DNA of 40,191 bases. Source: Nitrospira sp. UBA5699 (lineage in GTDB: Bacteria > Nitrospirota > Nitrospiria > Nitrospirales > Nitrospiraceae). Of the stretch, positions 22,398 to 30,868 are shown piece by piece (within the stretch, counting starts at the first letter, position 1; each line of letters starts with the position of its first letter). The stretch is taken from the NCBI GenBank assembly GCA_002420105.1, contig DIHJ01000021.1, positions 3,928 to 44,118 on the forward strand. Reading direction: 5' to 3'. The position numbers were made by a program, and so were the translations under genes. Under the pieces are notes generated by a model. That model searched no databases, was not told the origin of the DNA, and saw only the letters and a program-made list of their open reading frames with translations.

Positions 22398-24725
22398 GTG
22401 ACCGCAGACCCGACAGCAACCCCGCGGGCAGAAACCGGCCCGCTCTATGCGGACGTCATTGTTCCGCGGCATCTCGCCGGTTCCTTCACCTATCGCGTTC
22501 CGCGCTCCCTGAAGCCCGTTCTGCGCATCGGCCATCTCGTGTTGGTCCCGTTCGGCCGGTCCGTGCTTCAGGGGGCCGTGATTGCGCTGAGGGACACGCA
22601 TCCTCCGTCAGTCGCTCGCGATCGACTCAAGGAGATCCGGGCTCTCGTCACGGACGGTCACGCCGCCGAGATACCGCCTGAACTCCTTCATCTGGCGAGG
22701 CGCGTGGCGGAGGCCTATGTTGCGCCCTGGGGGCAATGTCTCAGACTTGTGCTTCCTCCGAGAGCGATGGCGAAGACCGGTGCGAGCCGCTTCCTCCTGA
22801 CCGACCTGGGGAAGCAGGCGCTTGCGGCCCGGCAGAGCGGTTCATCGGCTGTGCTCGATCTCCTCCGGCGGTTGAAGCGGCGGCCGTCGGGGATCAAAGG
22901 GGCCACCTTGCGGGGACGGCCGGATCAATCTCAACATGCCCTGCTCGCCTCGCTCGTCGAGCAGGGCTGGGTTCAGGAAATGCCGGATCCGGGCCTCTCC
23001 CACGGCCGAGCGGCCGAAGGGCCGCCCGCGGGAGAAGCTCGCGATCTGTTCTGCGGAGAGATCCTTTCGCCGGGGGACGCCTCGTTCCATCCGACGGAAT
23101 GGGAATCCCGAATCGACGGCGCCCTTGCCGCGCGACGGCCAGCACGGATGCTTGTACAGGCAGCCTCGCCGGAACGTCTGGCCTTACTCCGGCATGCCGC
23201 GGGGCGCACGCTCGAACAGGGGCGCACGGTGTTGGTGATCGTCGGTGAGGCGGAGCGGGCCGAGTTGATTGCCGCCGCGCTTTCTCGGGACGGAGCGGTT
23301 GCCGCGGCCTGCCTTCACGGCGCGGTGCCGGACAATCAGAAAGCCGGCATGTGGGAGCGGATTCGCCGCGAACAGACCCGGGTCGTCGTCGGCACGAGAT
23401 CGGCGGTGTTCCTGCCCCTCCGTTCGCTCGGCCTGATCTGGATCGACCGCGAAGAGGATCCGGCTCTCAAGGAGCCGCAGGAACCGCGGTATCACGCGCG
23501 GGAAGTCGCCTGGATGAGAGCTCAGGACGAAGGCGCCCTCCTGGTGCTGGGCTCGACGCATCTGACTCTTGAGAGCGCCCTGGGCGATGAACAAGGAGAG
23601 CAGGCGCTCCTGAAGGCCTCGATTCGGCGCGAGACGGCGACCGTCGAGGTTGTGGATCTTCGCGGAGAGGAACGAGGGACCATTCTGAGTTCCGCACTTG
23701 TGGAAGCGATGCGTGACGCCTGTGCGCGACAGTCAGGGGTCCTGCTGTTCTTGAATCGAAAAGGGTATGCCGGCGCGCTGATCTGCCGAGACTGCGGTCA
23801 AGTCCCCCGCTGCCCTTCCTGTCAGGTCGCCTTTGCCTATTACCGGTTGAAGGGGGCATTGCGTTGCCCGTATTGCGGGGGGACGAGGGCCATTCCCGAC
23901 CTCTGCCCGTCCTGCGCAGGCCCTCGCGTTCAGCTGATCGGAGAAGGAACGGAACGGGTCGAAGAAGAGGTGAAGCGCCTGTTTTCCCGCGCCAGGGTGC
24001 TCCGGGTTGATGGAGAGACGATGCGGGGGCCGAAACAGGCCGCCGCACTGTATCAACGAATTCGGCGACGGGAGTGGGACGTGCTCGTCGGAACGCAACT
24101 GTTGCTGCGGGAGGACCTGGTGCCCGCAGTCGGCCTTGTCGGCGCGGTCCAGGCGGATGCGGGCCTCAGCCTCCCGGATTTTCGAGCGGCCGAACGGGTC
24201 TATCACCTCCTGGTCGATGCCGTCGGGTTGGCCCGGCCTTCGTCGGCTGGAGGGCGTGTGATCCTGCAATCCTACCTGCCCTCTCACCATGCCATTCAGG
24301 GGGTGCTTCACCAGGATGAGACCGTATTCAGCACGGAAGAAATGTCTCACCGGACGGCGCTGGGATATCCACCGGCGGTTCACCTGGTCGTGCTTCACGT
24401 ATCCGGCACGCAGGAAAAATCCGTCGAGCAGGCCGCCTCGGCGTGGGTCTCCTGCCTGAGCGCGCTTCCCGTGCGGGGAACCGGCGCTTCCGGTACGGTC
24501 GGTCATGGCAGCGGGGATCGGGCCGGCGGCCTGATCATCCTGGGGCCGGTGCCATCGCCGGTCCCGAAACTGCGTGGCCGATATCGGCGGCAAATCCTGA
24601 TCAAGTCGCCGTCGCGTGACGCCGCCGTCCGGCGGGTGCGGGCCACGGTGTTGCAACTCGAACAGGAATCTCCATTCCGATCGATCAAATTCGACGTCGA
24701 CGTGGATCCGGTCGAGATGTGGTGA
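22398..24725 (+). CDS. priA: PriA-like primosomal protein lacking helicase motifs
   Basis: The 775-aa protein aligns along PriA: an N-terminal DNA-binding domain (YADVIVPRHLAGSFTYRVP), the strand VVVGTRSAVFLPLRSLGLI, eight zinc-binding Cys in four CxxC pairs (residues 463-506) and the C-terminal domain (HRTALGYPPAVHLVVL). The ATPase is degraded. Where Walker A (GxTGSGKT) is expected there is MLVQAASPERLALL (251-264). The DEEH box is DREE (350-353), GSATPS is GSTHLT (385-390), KGHDFP is REDLVP (571-576), and the QVAGRAGR box is DAVGLARP (607-614). It should bind forked DNA or primosome partners without unwinding. The start is GTG 22398; the ribosome site is poor. It is convergent with the next gene. 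Confidence 0.88.
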   Translation: MTADPTATPRAETGPLYADVIVPRHLAGSFTYRVPRSLKPVLRIGHLVLVPFGRSVLQGAVIALRDTHPPSVARDRLKEIRALVTDGHAAEIPPELLHLARRVAEAYVAPWGQCLRLVLPPRAMAKTGASRFLLTDLGKQALAARQSGSSAVLDLLRRLKRRPSGIKGATLRGRPDQSQHALLASLVEQGWVQEMPDPGLSHGRAAEGPPAGEARDLFCGEILSPGDASFHPTEWESRIDGALAARRPARMLVQAASPERLALLRHAAGRTLEQGRTVLVIVGEAERAELIAAALSRDGAVAAACLHGAVPDNQKAGMWERIRREQTRVVVGTRSAVFLPLRSLGLIWIDREEDPALKEPQEPRYHAREVAWMRAQDEGALLVLGSTHLTLESALGDEQGEQALLKASIRRETATVEVVDLRGEERGTILSSALVEAMRDACARQSGVLLFLNRKGYAGALICRDCGQVPRCPSCQVAFAYYRLKGALRCPYCGGTRAIPDLCPSCAGPRVQLIGEGTERVEEEVKRLFSRARVLRVDGETMRGPKQAAALYQRIRRREWDVLVGTQLLLREDLVPAVGLVGAVQADAGLSLPDFRAAERVYHLLVDAVGLARPSSAGGRVILQSYLPSHHAIQGVLHQDETVFSTEEMSHRTALGYPPAVHLVVLHVSGTQEKSVEQAASAWVSCLSALPVRGTGASGTVGHGSGDRAGGLIILGPVPSPVPKLRGRYRRQILIKSPSRDAAVRRVRATVLQLEQESPFRSIKFDVDVDPVEMW

Positions 24726-24728
24726 AGT

Positions 24729-25169
24729 CTAGGGCTTTCTGCGAGGCCGGACGGATGCGTCAGCCCGGGGCTGCGGGGAAGGGCTTCCGGAGTCGTCCGA
24801 ACCCGATTCTCCTCCGGCGCGTTTGAAGAGCCCGTAGGAGAAGGCGATCCAGAACACCGCCGAGAACAGGCCCATCAGGACCGCGGAGAGAATGGTGCCC
24901 ATTTCCTCGTCTGACGGTTGCGTACCGGCCGATCGAATCTGCACCATGGTGATGATGGGCCAGGCGAAACATTCCAGGCCCAGCAGGAGCGTGGACCAGG
25001 CCCAGACGAGGCCGATCGTGCGTGCGCGCCAGAGCAAAAACGCGGCGACTCCCGCCATGACCATTCCCGCGCCCGGCATCGAGAGCGAATCCCATGCCAG
25101 CCACGCTCCGACCGCCACGACAAGGCTGCCCAGTCCCGCGTTCAGCTGAGGCGTCCAGATTGAGGCCAT
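24729..25169 (-). CDS. Small integral membrane protein, unknown function
   Basis: The 146-aa protein has four predicted membrane helices (about residues 11-27, 33-47, 53-75 and 88-113) and a polar C-terminal tail rich in Ser, Pro and Arg. The pattern resembles SPW-repeat-like proteins (TPQLNAGLGSLVVAVGAWLAW and the aromatic-rich helices), but that is only a resemblance. ATG 25169 is clear. It overlaps nothing and ends 3 bp from the priA stop on the other strand. Confidence 0.7.
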   Translation of the reverse strand: MASIWTPQLNAGLGSLVVAVGAWLAWDSLSMPGAGMVMAGVAAFLLWRARTIGLVWAWSTLLLGLECFAWPIITMVQIRSAGTQPSDEEMGTILSAVLMGLFSAVFWIAFSYGLFKRAGGESGSDDSGSPSPQPRADASVRPRRKP

Positions 25170-25261
25170 GGAACCGGTGTGGTCTCCCTGTTCTGCCAGC
25201 GGTCGATGGTGCCCGTGGAGCCGGCCCGCGCGGTCCGGGTGACGACGGAACTGCCGTCGCG

Positions 25262-25996
25262 TTACGTGTGACGTTTGACGAAAAACGCGGCGGCCTGTGC
25301 CCGTCGGGAAATATGCAGCTTCTGGAACATGTTCGCCAGGTAGTTCTTGACGGTCTTATCGCTCAGCTTGAGCGACAGGGCGATTTCCTTGTTGGTCAAA
25401 CCTTCGGCGACCAGGGCCAGGACCCGTTCTTCCTGAGGGGAGAGTGTCGACGTACGGGAAGGACCGCTGTCGGTCGGGGCAGCCTTGATCCACTCCAGCG
25501 CCCGTTGCCTCACCGTGGGATCAAGGATCGACCGGCCGTTCGCCACCGTGAGGATCGCGCGAATCAATGCACCGGAATCGATTTCTTTCAACACGTAGCC
25601 GAAGGCGCCTGCCAGCACGGCCGCCAACACGGAATCATCGTCGGTATACGACGTCAGGAATATGACCCGTGAGTCCGGATGGGCCGACAAGATTTCCCGG
25701 CAGGCTTCGACCCCGGATCCGTCAGGAAGACGCACGTCCATCAGGATGACGTCCGGATGCAGCCGGTCGGCTCGTTTTATCGCCTGAGCCTTGCTGTCGG
25801 CCTCTCCGATGACCGCGATGCCCTGGTTGTTGTGCAAGACGGTGCGCAGCCCGACGCGGACCACTTCATGGTCGTCGACCAGGAGCAACCGGATCGGAGC
25901 GGAACGGGAGGGAGAGGCGGAGCGACGTCGATGGAAAAGCACACCGCCAGCAGGAGGCATCCGAGTTAATCCGGTGACAGGAAGATGAGCGGACAT
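25262..25996 (-). CDS. NarL/FixJ-type response regulator (LuxR HTH)
   Basis: A receiver domain (LLLVDDHEVVRVGLR; phospho-acceptor Asp in VILMDVRLPDGSG; Thr/Ser in FLTSYTDDD; Lys in YVLKEIDSG) is followed by a LuxR-type helix-turn-helix (LSPQEERVLALVAEGLTNKE, then KLSDKTVKNYLANMFQKL). It is therefore a DNA-binding regulator controlled by phosphorylation. The frame is open upstream through the tRNA gene, which cannot be coding. ATG 25996 is my choice, with 25960 and 26032 as alternatives; none has a good ribosome site. No cognate kinase is adjacent. It lies 100 bp downstream of tRNA-Leu on the same strand and may be co-transcribed with it. Confidence 0.88.
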   Translation of the reverse strand: MSAHLPVTGLTRMPPAGGVLFHRRRSASPSRSAPIRLLLVDDHEVVRVGLRTVLHNNQGIAVIGEADSKAQAIKRADRLHPDVILMDVRLPDGSGVEACREILSAHPDSRVIFLTSYTDDDSVLAAVLAGAFGYVLKEIDSGALIRAILTVANGRSILDPTVRQRALEWIKAAPTDSGPSRTSTLSPQEERVLALVAEGLTNKEIALSLKLSDKTVKNYLANMFQKLHISRRAQAAAFFVKRHT

Positions 25997-26095
25997 TGCG
26001 GGAGAGACGGATTGCGGCCGCAACGCCCGCATTCGTTCCGCCGCTGCCCGGAGCTCTGCCGGAGGGATCCCGGTCGAGCCAGCATGAACCGTACT

Positions 26096-26179
26096 TGGTG
26101 CCGAAGGCGGGACTTGAACCCGCACGGCTTGCGCCACACGCCCCTCAAACGTGCGTGTCTGCCATTCCACCACTTCGGC
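26096..26179 (-). tRNA. tRNA-Leu (anticodon GAG)
   Basis: The acceptor stem is GCCGAAG with CTTCGGC, discriminator A, and an encoded CCA at 26096-26098. The D-arm reads GTGGTGGAATGGCAGAC. The anticodon stem CACGT/GCGTG holds the loop TTGAGGG, giving anticodon GAG (reads CTC and CTT). A long variable arm (GGCGCAAGCC) and the T-arm GCGGGTTCAAGTCCCGC are present. The long variable arm fits class II tRNA-Leu. Confidence 0.96.
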
Positions 26180-26212
26180 ATCTTCCCCGTGCATGAAGGA
26201 TGAGGGAGCGGC

Positions 26213-26242
26213 ATTATAGAAGTAGGCCAAAATTCTTGTCAA
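26213..26242 (-). promoter_or_regulatory. Consensus sigma-70 promoter for tRNA-Leu
   Basis: On the minus strand, TTGACA (26242-26237) and TATAAT (26218-26213) are both perfect, with an 18-bp spacer. The predicted start near 26206 lies about 27 bp before the mature tRNA 5' end at 26179. Confidence 0.85.
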
Positions 26243-26264
26243 TCAACGGCGCGTTCGGTAGAAT
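26236..26264 (+). promoter_or_regulatory. Divergent promoter for the HAD-queE-pepA-nagZ run
   Basis: TTGTCA at 26236-26241 and TAGAAT at 26259-26264, with a 17-bp spacer, point to the right. The -35 box overlaps that of the tRNA promoter almost completely. The predicted start is near 26271, 60 bp before the ATG at 26331. Confidence 0.5.
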
Positions 26265-26330
26265 CGGCTCCTCACGCCGCGAAGCGGCTTCATACGCCCC
26301 CGTGCCCTACGACTTCGGGATGATTGTCTC

Positions 26331-27020
26331 ATGATTTCATTGAAATCCTGCTCCCCTCACCGCACCGAGACCCGGGTTGCGGCGATTTTCGACGTGGACA
26401 ATACGTTGCTGCCGGGGGAAGCGAGCGAAATGCGTTTCTTCCGGTCGCTCTGGCGGCGCGGGGTGGTCGGCTGGCCCGAAGTGCGGGCGAGCGCCCGGTG
26501 GCTGCTGGGGCGGGTGCCGCCGCTGTCTCTCCAGCCGCTTCGCGAGCGCAAACTCTACCTTGCCGGCAAACCGGCGCAGGTGATCGAGCCGCTGGGAGAG
26601 GAATTCTGCCGCGAGGAACTCTGTCCCGTCGTGGCCGCCGACGGTATGAGCAGGATGGAGGTCCATCGCCGGGCCGGCCACGTGATCATTCTGATTACCG
26701 GTTCGCTGGATTTCCTCATCGAGCCGATCGCCGCCGCGCTCCAGGTCGATCGTTGCATTGCGGCCGAACCGGAACGGATCGACGGGTTGTATACGGGGCG
26801 GCTCCGCTCCCCCCTGCCCTACGGCGAAGGGAAGCGCCGGTTGATCCAGCAGCTGGCCGCCGAACTGGATCTTGATCTCTCCTCCTGCTTCGCCTATGGA
26901 GACAGTCCCGGTGATCGGGAGATCCTTGAAACCGTCGGGCACCCGACGGTGGTGAACCCCATTCGAGGCATGGCTGCCGTAGCCAGGAGGAACGGTTGGC
27001 CGATACAACATTGGCGATAG
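26331..27020 (+). CDS. HAD-IB family phosphatase (SerB-like)
   Basis: The 229-aa protein has the HAD motif I at residues 21-26 (DVDNTL, nucleophile Asp21), motif II in ILITGSLDF, motif III Lys in YGEGKRRL and motif IV in AYGDSPGDREIL. A helical cap (about 35-100) lies between motifs I and II, as in phosphoserine phosphatase and the HAD-IB subfamily with proposed lysophospholipid or phosphoserine substrates. The substrate cannot be decided here. It is the first gene of a plus-strand run and ends 45 bp before queE. Confidence 0.85.
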   Translation: MISLKSCSPHRTETRVAAIFDVDNTLLPGEASEMRFFRSLWRRGVVGWPEVRASARWLLGRVPPLSLQPLRERKLYLAGKPAQVIEPLGEEFCREELCPVVAADGMSRMEVHRRAGHVIILITGSLDFLIEPIAAALQVDRCIAAEPERIDGLYTGRLRSPLPYGEGKRRLIQQLAAELDLDLSSCFAYGDSPGDREILETVGHPTVVNPIRGMAAVARRNGWPIQHWR

Positions 27021-27064
27021 GCCGGGCTCGAAGGACTGAACCGCAGACAGGTGATGCAGACAGC

Positions 27065-27700
27065 ATGCGCGTGACGGAAATCTTCCATAGCATCCAGGGC
27101 GAATCGAGCTTCGCGGGCCGGCCATGTGTGTTCGTCCGGCTGACCGGTTGTCCCTTGCGGTGTACCTGGTGCGATACCGGCTATGCCTTCTTCGGAGGCC
27201 GGGAATGTTCCGTCGACGAGATCGTGAGCACGGTTGCCTCGTTCGACTGCCCCCTCGTCGAGGTGACGGGTGGAGAACCGCTTGCGCAGCCGGAGGCGAT
27301 TCCCTTGATCGCCAGGTTCTGCGATGAGGGCCATACGGTTCTCATCGAGACGAGCGGCGCCATCGACATCGGACCGGTGGACCGGCGCGCCCATCTGATT
27401 CTCGACGTCAAATGTCCCGCGAGCGGCATGACGGACCGGATGTACTGGCCCAATCTCGGCCTACTCGACAGGAAAGATGAGGTCAAGTTCGTGCTGGCCG
27501 ATCGCCGGGACTACGACTGGGCCTGTGAGATCATGGCCCGCTATGAGCTGGCCGATCGGTGCTCCGTGCTCATGAGTCCGGTGTTCGGTGCGCTTGAGCC
27601 GCGCCAGTTGGCGGAGTGGGTGCTGGCCGATCGCTTGTCGGTTCGATTTCAACTCCAACTCCATAAGTATGTGTGGGCGCCGGACATGCGCGGCGTCTGA
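27065..27700 (+). CDS. queE: 7-carboxy-7-deazaguanine synthase (radical SAM)
   Basis: QueE converts 6-carboxytetrahydropterin to 7-carboxy-7-deazaguanine in queuosine synthesis. The 211-aa protein has the N-terminal EIFHSIQGESSFAGRP, the radical-SAM CxxxCxxC cluster motif Cys29/33/36 (GCPLRCTWCDT), the GGEP motif in EVTGGEPLAQ, and the C-terminal RFQLQLHKYVW typical of QueE. The frame is open back to a TTG at 26996 overlapping the HAD gene; ATG 27065 is chosen because the conserved family start MRVTEIFHSIQGE begins there. No queC, queD or queF is nearby. Confidence 0.92.
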   Translation: MRVTEIFHSIQGESSFAGRPCVFVRLTGCPLRCTWCDTGYAFFGGRECSVDEIVSTVASFDCPLVEVTGGEPLAQPEAIPLIARFCDEGHTVLIETSGAIDIGPVDRRAHLILDVKCPASGMTDRMYWPNLGLLDRKDEVKFVLADRRDYDWACEIMARYELADRCSVLMSPVFGALEPRQLAEWVLADRLSVRFQLQLHKYVWAPDMRGV

Positions 27701-27784
27701 GCCGGGGCCCCGTGTCTCAGCAACCTGCCGTCGGCTTCGGCCCGAACCCCGGAAGTCGATGGCGTCCCGAACGAGGAGATATGA

Positions 27785-29296
27785 ATGAAGATCATGCAGA
27801 TTGACGTCAAGGTCGGCCGGCCGGAAGCGGAGTCCGCGGAGGTGCTGGTCGTGACCCATTGTGAAGGCGAAGGGCTGCACAAACAGGACGGGGCGGCGAT
27901 CGATAAATCCCTCGGCGGCGCCTTGCGCGATCTGCTGCAGTCGAAAGAATTCGAGGGGAAAGCCGGCGAAACCCTGCTCTACCACACGCACGGGAAAATT
28001 CCGGCCAAGCGCCTGCTCCTGGTCGGACTCGGCAGGAAGAAAGACCTGACCCTCGATGCCGTTCGCCAGGCGATGGGGTATGCCGCCAAACGTGTCCGTC
28101 AGGTCAAGGCCGGCTCGTTCACGGTGAGTGTGCCCGCCGCCGTGCCGAAAGGACAGTCGCCGGTCGAGGTGGCGCAAGCCATGGCGGAAGGGGCGATTCT
28201 GGGCAGTTATCAGTTCACCGCCTATCGCAGCGAGAACGGCGCCGGGAAAGACGTGGAGCAGATGACGCTTCTGGGTCAGCACAAAGGCCAGATGCGACAA
28301 CTGACGGAAGGGGTCCGTCGCGGCGCGGCCACCGCCGAGGCCGCGGTATTCGTGAGAGACCTCTGTAATCATCCGTCGAACGTCATGACGCCGGCGCGTA
28401 TTGCGAACGAAGCCAGGACGATCGCGAAAGATGAAGGGCTCACCCTCAAGATTCTCGAGCAAAAGGACATGGAACAGCTCGGGATGGGGGCCTTGCTGGG
28501 CGTTGCGCGCGGCAGCCACGAGCCGCCGAAGTTCATCATCCTCGAATACAACGGGACGAAGAAGAAGGAGGAACGTCCGGTCGTGCTCGTCGGGAAGACG
28601 ATCACGTTCGACACGGGCGGAATCTCCCTCAAGCCGGCCGAGAACATGGAGCATATGAAAGCGGACATGACGGGCGGCGCCGAAGTGCTGGCGTCGATCA
28701 GGGCTGCGGCGCGGCTCAAGCTGCCGTTGCGCTTGATCAGCATCCTGCCCGTCGCGGAGAACATGCCGGGCGGCCGGGCGATGAAGCCGGGCGATATCGT
28801 CAAGACGCTGTCGGGGAAGACGGTCGAGGTGCAGAACACCGACGCGGAAGGACGGTTGATTCTCGCCGACGCCCTCGCCTATGCGCAGCGCTACGATCCC
28901 GCCGCGCTGGTGGACATTGCGACGCTGACCGGCGCCTGCGTGGTGGCGCTGGGGCAGTTTGCCATCGGCATGTTTGGAACGGATCAGCGACTTAAGGAAC
29001 AGGTGCGGAAGGCCGGCGTGAAGGCCGGCGAACGGGTCTGGGAGATGCCGTTGTGGGATGAGTATTTCGAGCAGCTTCGCAGCGATGTGGCCGACATGCG
29101 CAACATCGGCGGCCGCGGCGGCGGGATGATTACGGCCGCTCTGTTCCTGAGCAAGTTCGCCGGAGACGGCCCCTGGGTCCACATCGACATCGCGAGTACC
29201 GATTGGAGCGAGCGGGAGCGGGCGTACGTTCCCAAGGGGCCGACCGGTATCGGGACGCGCCTGCTGCTGCAATACTTGATCGATCGGAGTCTCTAG
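27785..29296 (+). CDS. pepA: Leucyl aminopeptidase (M17)
   Basis: A cytosolic M17 metallo-aminopeptidase that removes N-terminal residues from peptides; some family members also bind DNA. The 503-aa length is normal. Metal and catalytic residues are visible: Lys271 and Asp276 in GKTITFDTGG, Asp294 in MKADMTGG, and Asp353, Glu355 and Arg357 in NTDAEGRL. The ATG at 27785 follows GAGGAG closely. It ends 1 bp before nagZ, so the two are probably co-translated. Confidence 0.96.
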   Translation: MKIMQIDVKVGRPEAESAEVLVVTHCEGEGLHKQDGAAIDKSLGGALRDLLQSKEFEGKAGETLLYHTHGKIPAKRLLLVGLGRKKDLTLDAVRQAMGYAAKRVRQVKAGSFTVSVPAAVPKGQSPVEVAQAMAEGAILGSYQFTAYRSENGAGKDVEQMTLLGQHKGQMRQLTEGVRRGAATAEAAVFVRDLCNHPSNVMTPARIANEARTIAKDEGLTLKILEQKDMEQLGMGALLGVARGSHEPPKFIILEYNGTKKKEERPVVLVGKTITFDTGGISLKPAENMEHMKADMTGGAEVLASIRAAARLKLPLRLISILPVAENMPGGRAMKPGDIVKTLSGKTVEVQNTDAEGRLILADALAYAQRYDPAALVDIATLTGACVVALGQFAIGMFGTDQRLKEQVRKAGVKAGERVWEMPLWDEYFEQLRSDVADMRNIGGRGGGMITAALFLSKFAGDGPWVHIDIASTDWSERERAYVPKGPTGIGTRLLLQYLIDRSL

Positions 29297-29297
29297 C

Positions 29298-30425
29298 ATG
29301 CCGCGTCTCGAGCTGACGTCGCGCGAGAAAATCGGGCAGCTCTTCATGGTCGGCTTCCTGGGCACGTCCGTGACTCCCGAACTGGCCTCGTTCATCAAGG
29401 ACTACAAGCCGGGCGGCGTGATTCTCTTTTCGCGCAACCTGGAATCCGTCGAGCAGATCGTCGAATTGACCAACGATCTTCAGCGCTGCAGTCCGAAGTC
29501 GCCCCTGCTGATCTCGATCGATCAGGAGGGAGGACGCGTGTCCCGCCTGCCGAAGGGATTCACGATCTTCCCGCCCTGTGAGCTGCTGGGCCGGTGCAAT
29601 TCGAGCGAGCTCGCCTACGCCGCGGCGGCGACGATCGCGAAAGAACTCAAGGCGGTCGGGATCAACATGAACATGGCGCCGGTCTTGGATGTGAACAGCA
29701 ATCCGGACAATCCCGTGATCGGCGATCGGGCGTTCGGCTCCACCCCCGAGGTGGTCGGCGAGATGGGGCTGGTCACGGCCGCGGGGCTCCAGGACAACAA
29801 GGTCGTGGCCTGCGGGAAGCACTTTCCCGGTCATGGCGACACGAACGCCGATTCCCACAAGGAGCTGCCGGTCGTCGAGGCTTCGCGTGAACGGCTGGAA
29901 GCCGTCGAGTTCCCGCCGTTTCGCCGCGCCGCCGCGGCCGGTGTCGCGACGATGATGACCGCGCACGTCCTGTACAAAGCGCTGGATGAGCGGATTCCCG
30001 CCACGCTCTCGCCGGCCGTCATCACGAACCTGCTGCGCGAAGAGATGCGGTACGACGGCGTGGTCCTCACGGACGATCTGGAGATGCACGCGATCGTCGA
30101 CCACTACGGACCCGGAGATGCGGCGGTCCGTGCCCTGCTGGCGGGATGCGACGTCCTGCTGATCTGCAAGGACCGGGACCGCGAAATCGCGGCGTTCGCG
30201 GCGGTCGAACAGGCGGTGTCGTCGGGCACGATCGAGTCCGCGCGTCTGAATCAGTCGGTCGCGAGGATTCAACGGGTCAAACAACGCTTTCTGCTGCCAT
30301 ACAGGCCGGCCATCATTTCCGAAGCCAAGCTGGTCGCGGGCTGTCGGACTCATCAGGCGTTACTCCATAACATGCAACAGGCGAAGGCGAGGCTGGAGCA
30401 TCTGCCGGCGGCGAGAGTCGTGTAG
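29298..30425 (+). CDS. nagZ: Beta-N-acetylhexosaminidase (GH3, NagZ)
   Basis: A family 3 glycosidase of 375 aa that removes N-acetylglucosamine from muropeptides in cell-wall recycling. Landmarks are IGQLFMVGFLG, the sugar site SIDQEGGRV, NMNMAPVLDV, the His/Asp loop KHFPGHGDT (174-182) and the nucleophile Asp259 in LTDDLEMHAI. It has no signal peptide, so it is cytosolic as expected. The start ATG 29298 immediately follows the pepA stop. Confidence 0.95.
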   Translation: MPRLELTSREKIGQLFMVGFLGTSVTPELASFIKDYKPGGVILFSRNLESVEQIVELTNDLQRCSPKSPLLISIDQEGGRVSRLPKGFTIFPPCELLGRCNSSELAYAAAATIAKELKAVGINMNMAPVLDVNSNPDNPVIGDRAFGSTPEVVGEMGLVTAAGLQDNKVVACGKHFPGHGDTNADSHKELPVVEASRERLEAVEFPPFRRAAAAGVATMMTAHVLYKALDERIPATLSPAVITNLLREEMRYDGVVLTDDLEMHAIVDHYGPGDAAVRALLAGCDVLLICKDRDREIAAFAAVEQAVSSGTIESARLNQSVARIQRVKQRFLLPYRPAIISEAKLVAGCRTHQALLHNMQQAKARLEHLPAARVV

Positions 30426-30458
30426 CCGCCGGCATCGCGTCGCGCGGCAAGGAGTCTT

Positions 30459-30845
30459 ATGGCGCTCAAGAAGGGCGATCTCATCGATGAGCACAAACGC
30501 CACCCTCATTCGTGCGGATTGGTCGTGAAGGTGATGGGCGGCGGCGAAGGGTTCGAGAAGATCGTGTGTTGCGAGCACGAGCTGACGGAAGACGACGTGG
30601 TCGCCGATCTCGGGTCGCGCGGCGGACGGAAAAGAGGGCAGCTGCCGCCGGCCGTCATCCTGGACGAGAAGAAGCTCTATCCGGACTCCTGCGGCCTCCG
30701 GGTCATGATCATCGACGGCGGCGCCGGATTCAAGGAGATCCGTTGCTGCGGACATTCCTTGACCGCCAGCTCGATGAAGGAACTCAAATTCGGACAATTG
30801 CGGGGATCCGATCCCCAACAGAACGCCCCCTCGGGCACAGCCTAA
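30459..30845 (+). CDS. Tandem Cys/His mini-domain protein, unknown function
   Basis: The 128-aa protein contains the same approximately 30-residue module twice, 59 residues apart: residues 17-43 and 76-102. Both follow the pattern SCGL-x-V-x(4)-GG-x-GF-x(2)-I-x-CC-x-H-x-L-T, with ligand candidates Cys19, Cys37, Cys38, His40 and Cys78, Cys96, Cys97, His99. The core resembles desulforedoxin (CG...GGG...CCG), but the first Cys of its CxxC is Pro and a His follows the CC pair. A zinc- or iron-binding knuckle is likely. There is no signal peptide or membrane segment. It sits 33 bp after nagZ and 23 bp before a PsiE-like gene, so it is probably in the same transcript. Confidence 0.8.
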   Translation: MALKKGDLIDEHKRHPHSCGLVVKVMGGGEGFEKIVCCEHELTEDDVVADLGSRGGRKRGQLPPAVILDEKKLYPDSCGLRVMIIDGGAGFKEIRCCGHSLTASSMKELKFGQLRGSDPQQNAPSGTA

Positions 30846-30868
30846 CCCAGCCGGACCGGAGGGCCTGT

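Noticed and set aside
26096..26179. tRNA-Leu as an integration site of a mobile element
   Set aside because: No integrase, no repeat of the tRNA 3' end and no foreign-looking genes are nearby.
25997..26242. Longer start for the LuxR-type regulator
   Set aside because: The extended frame runs through the tRNA-Leu gene, so it cannot be the native start.
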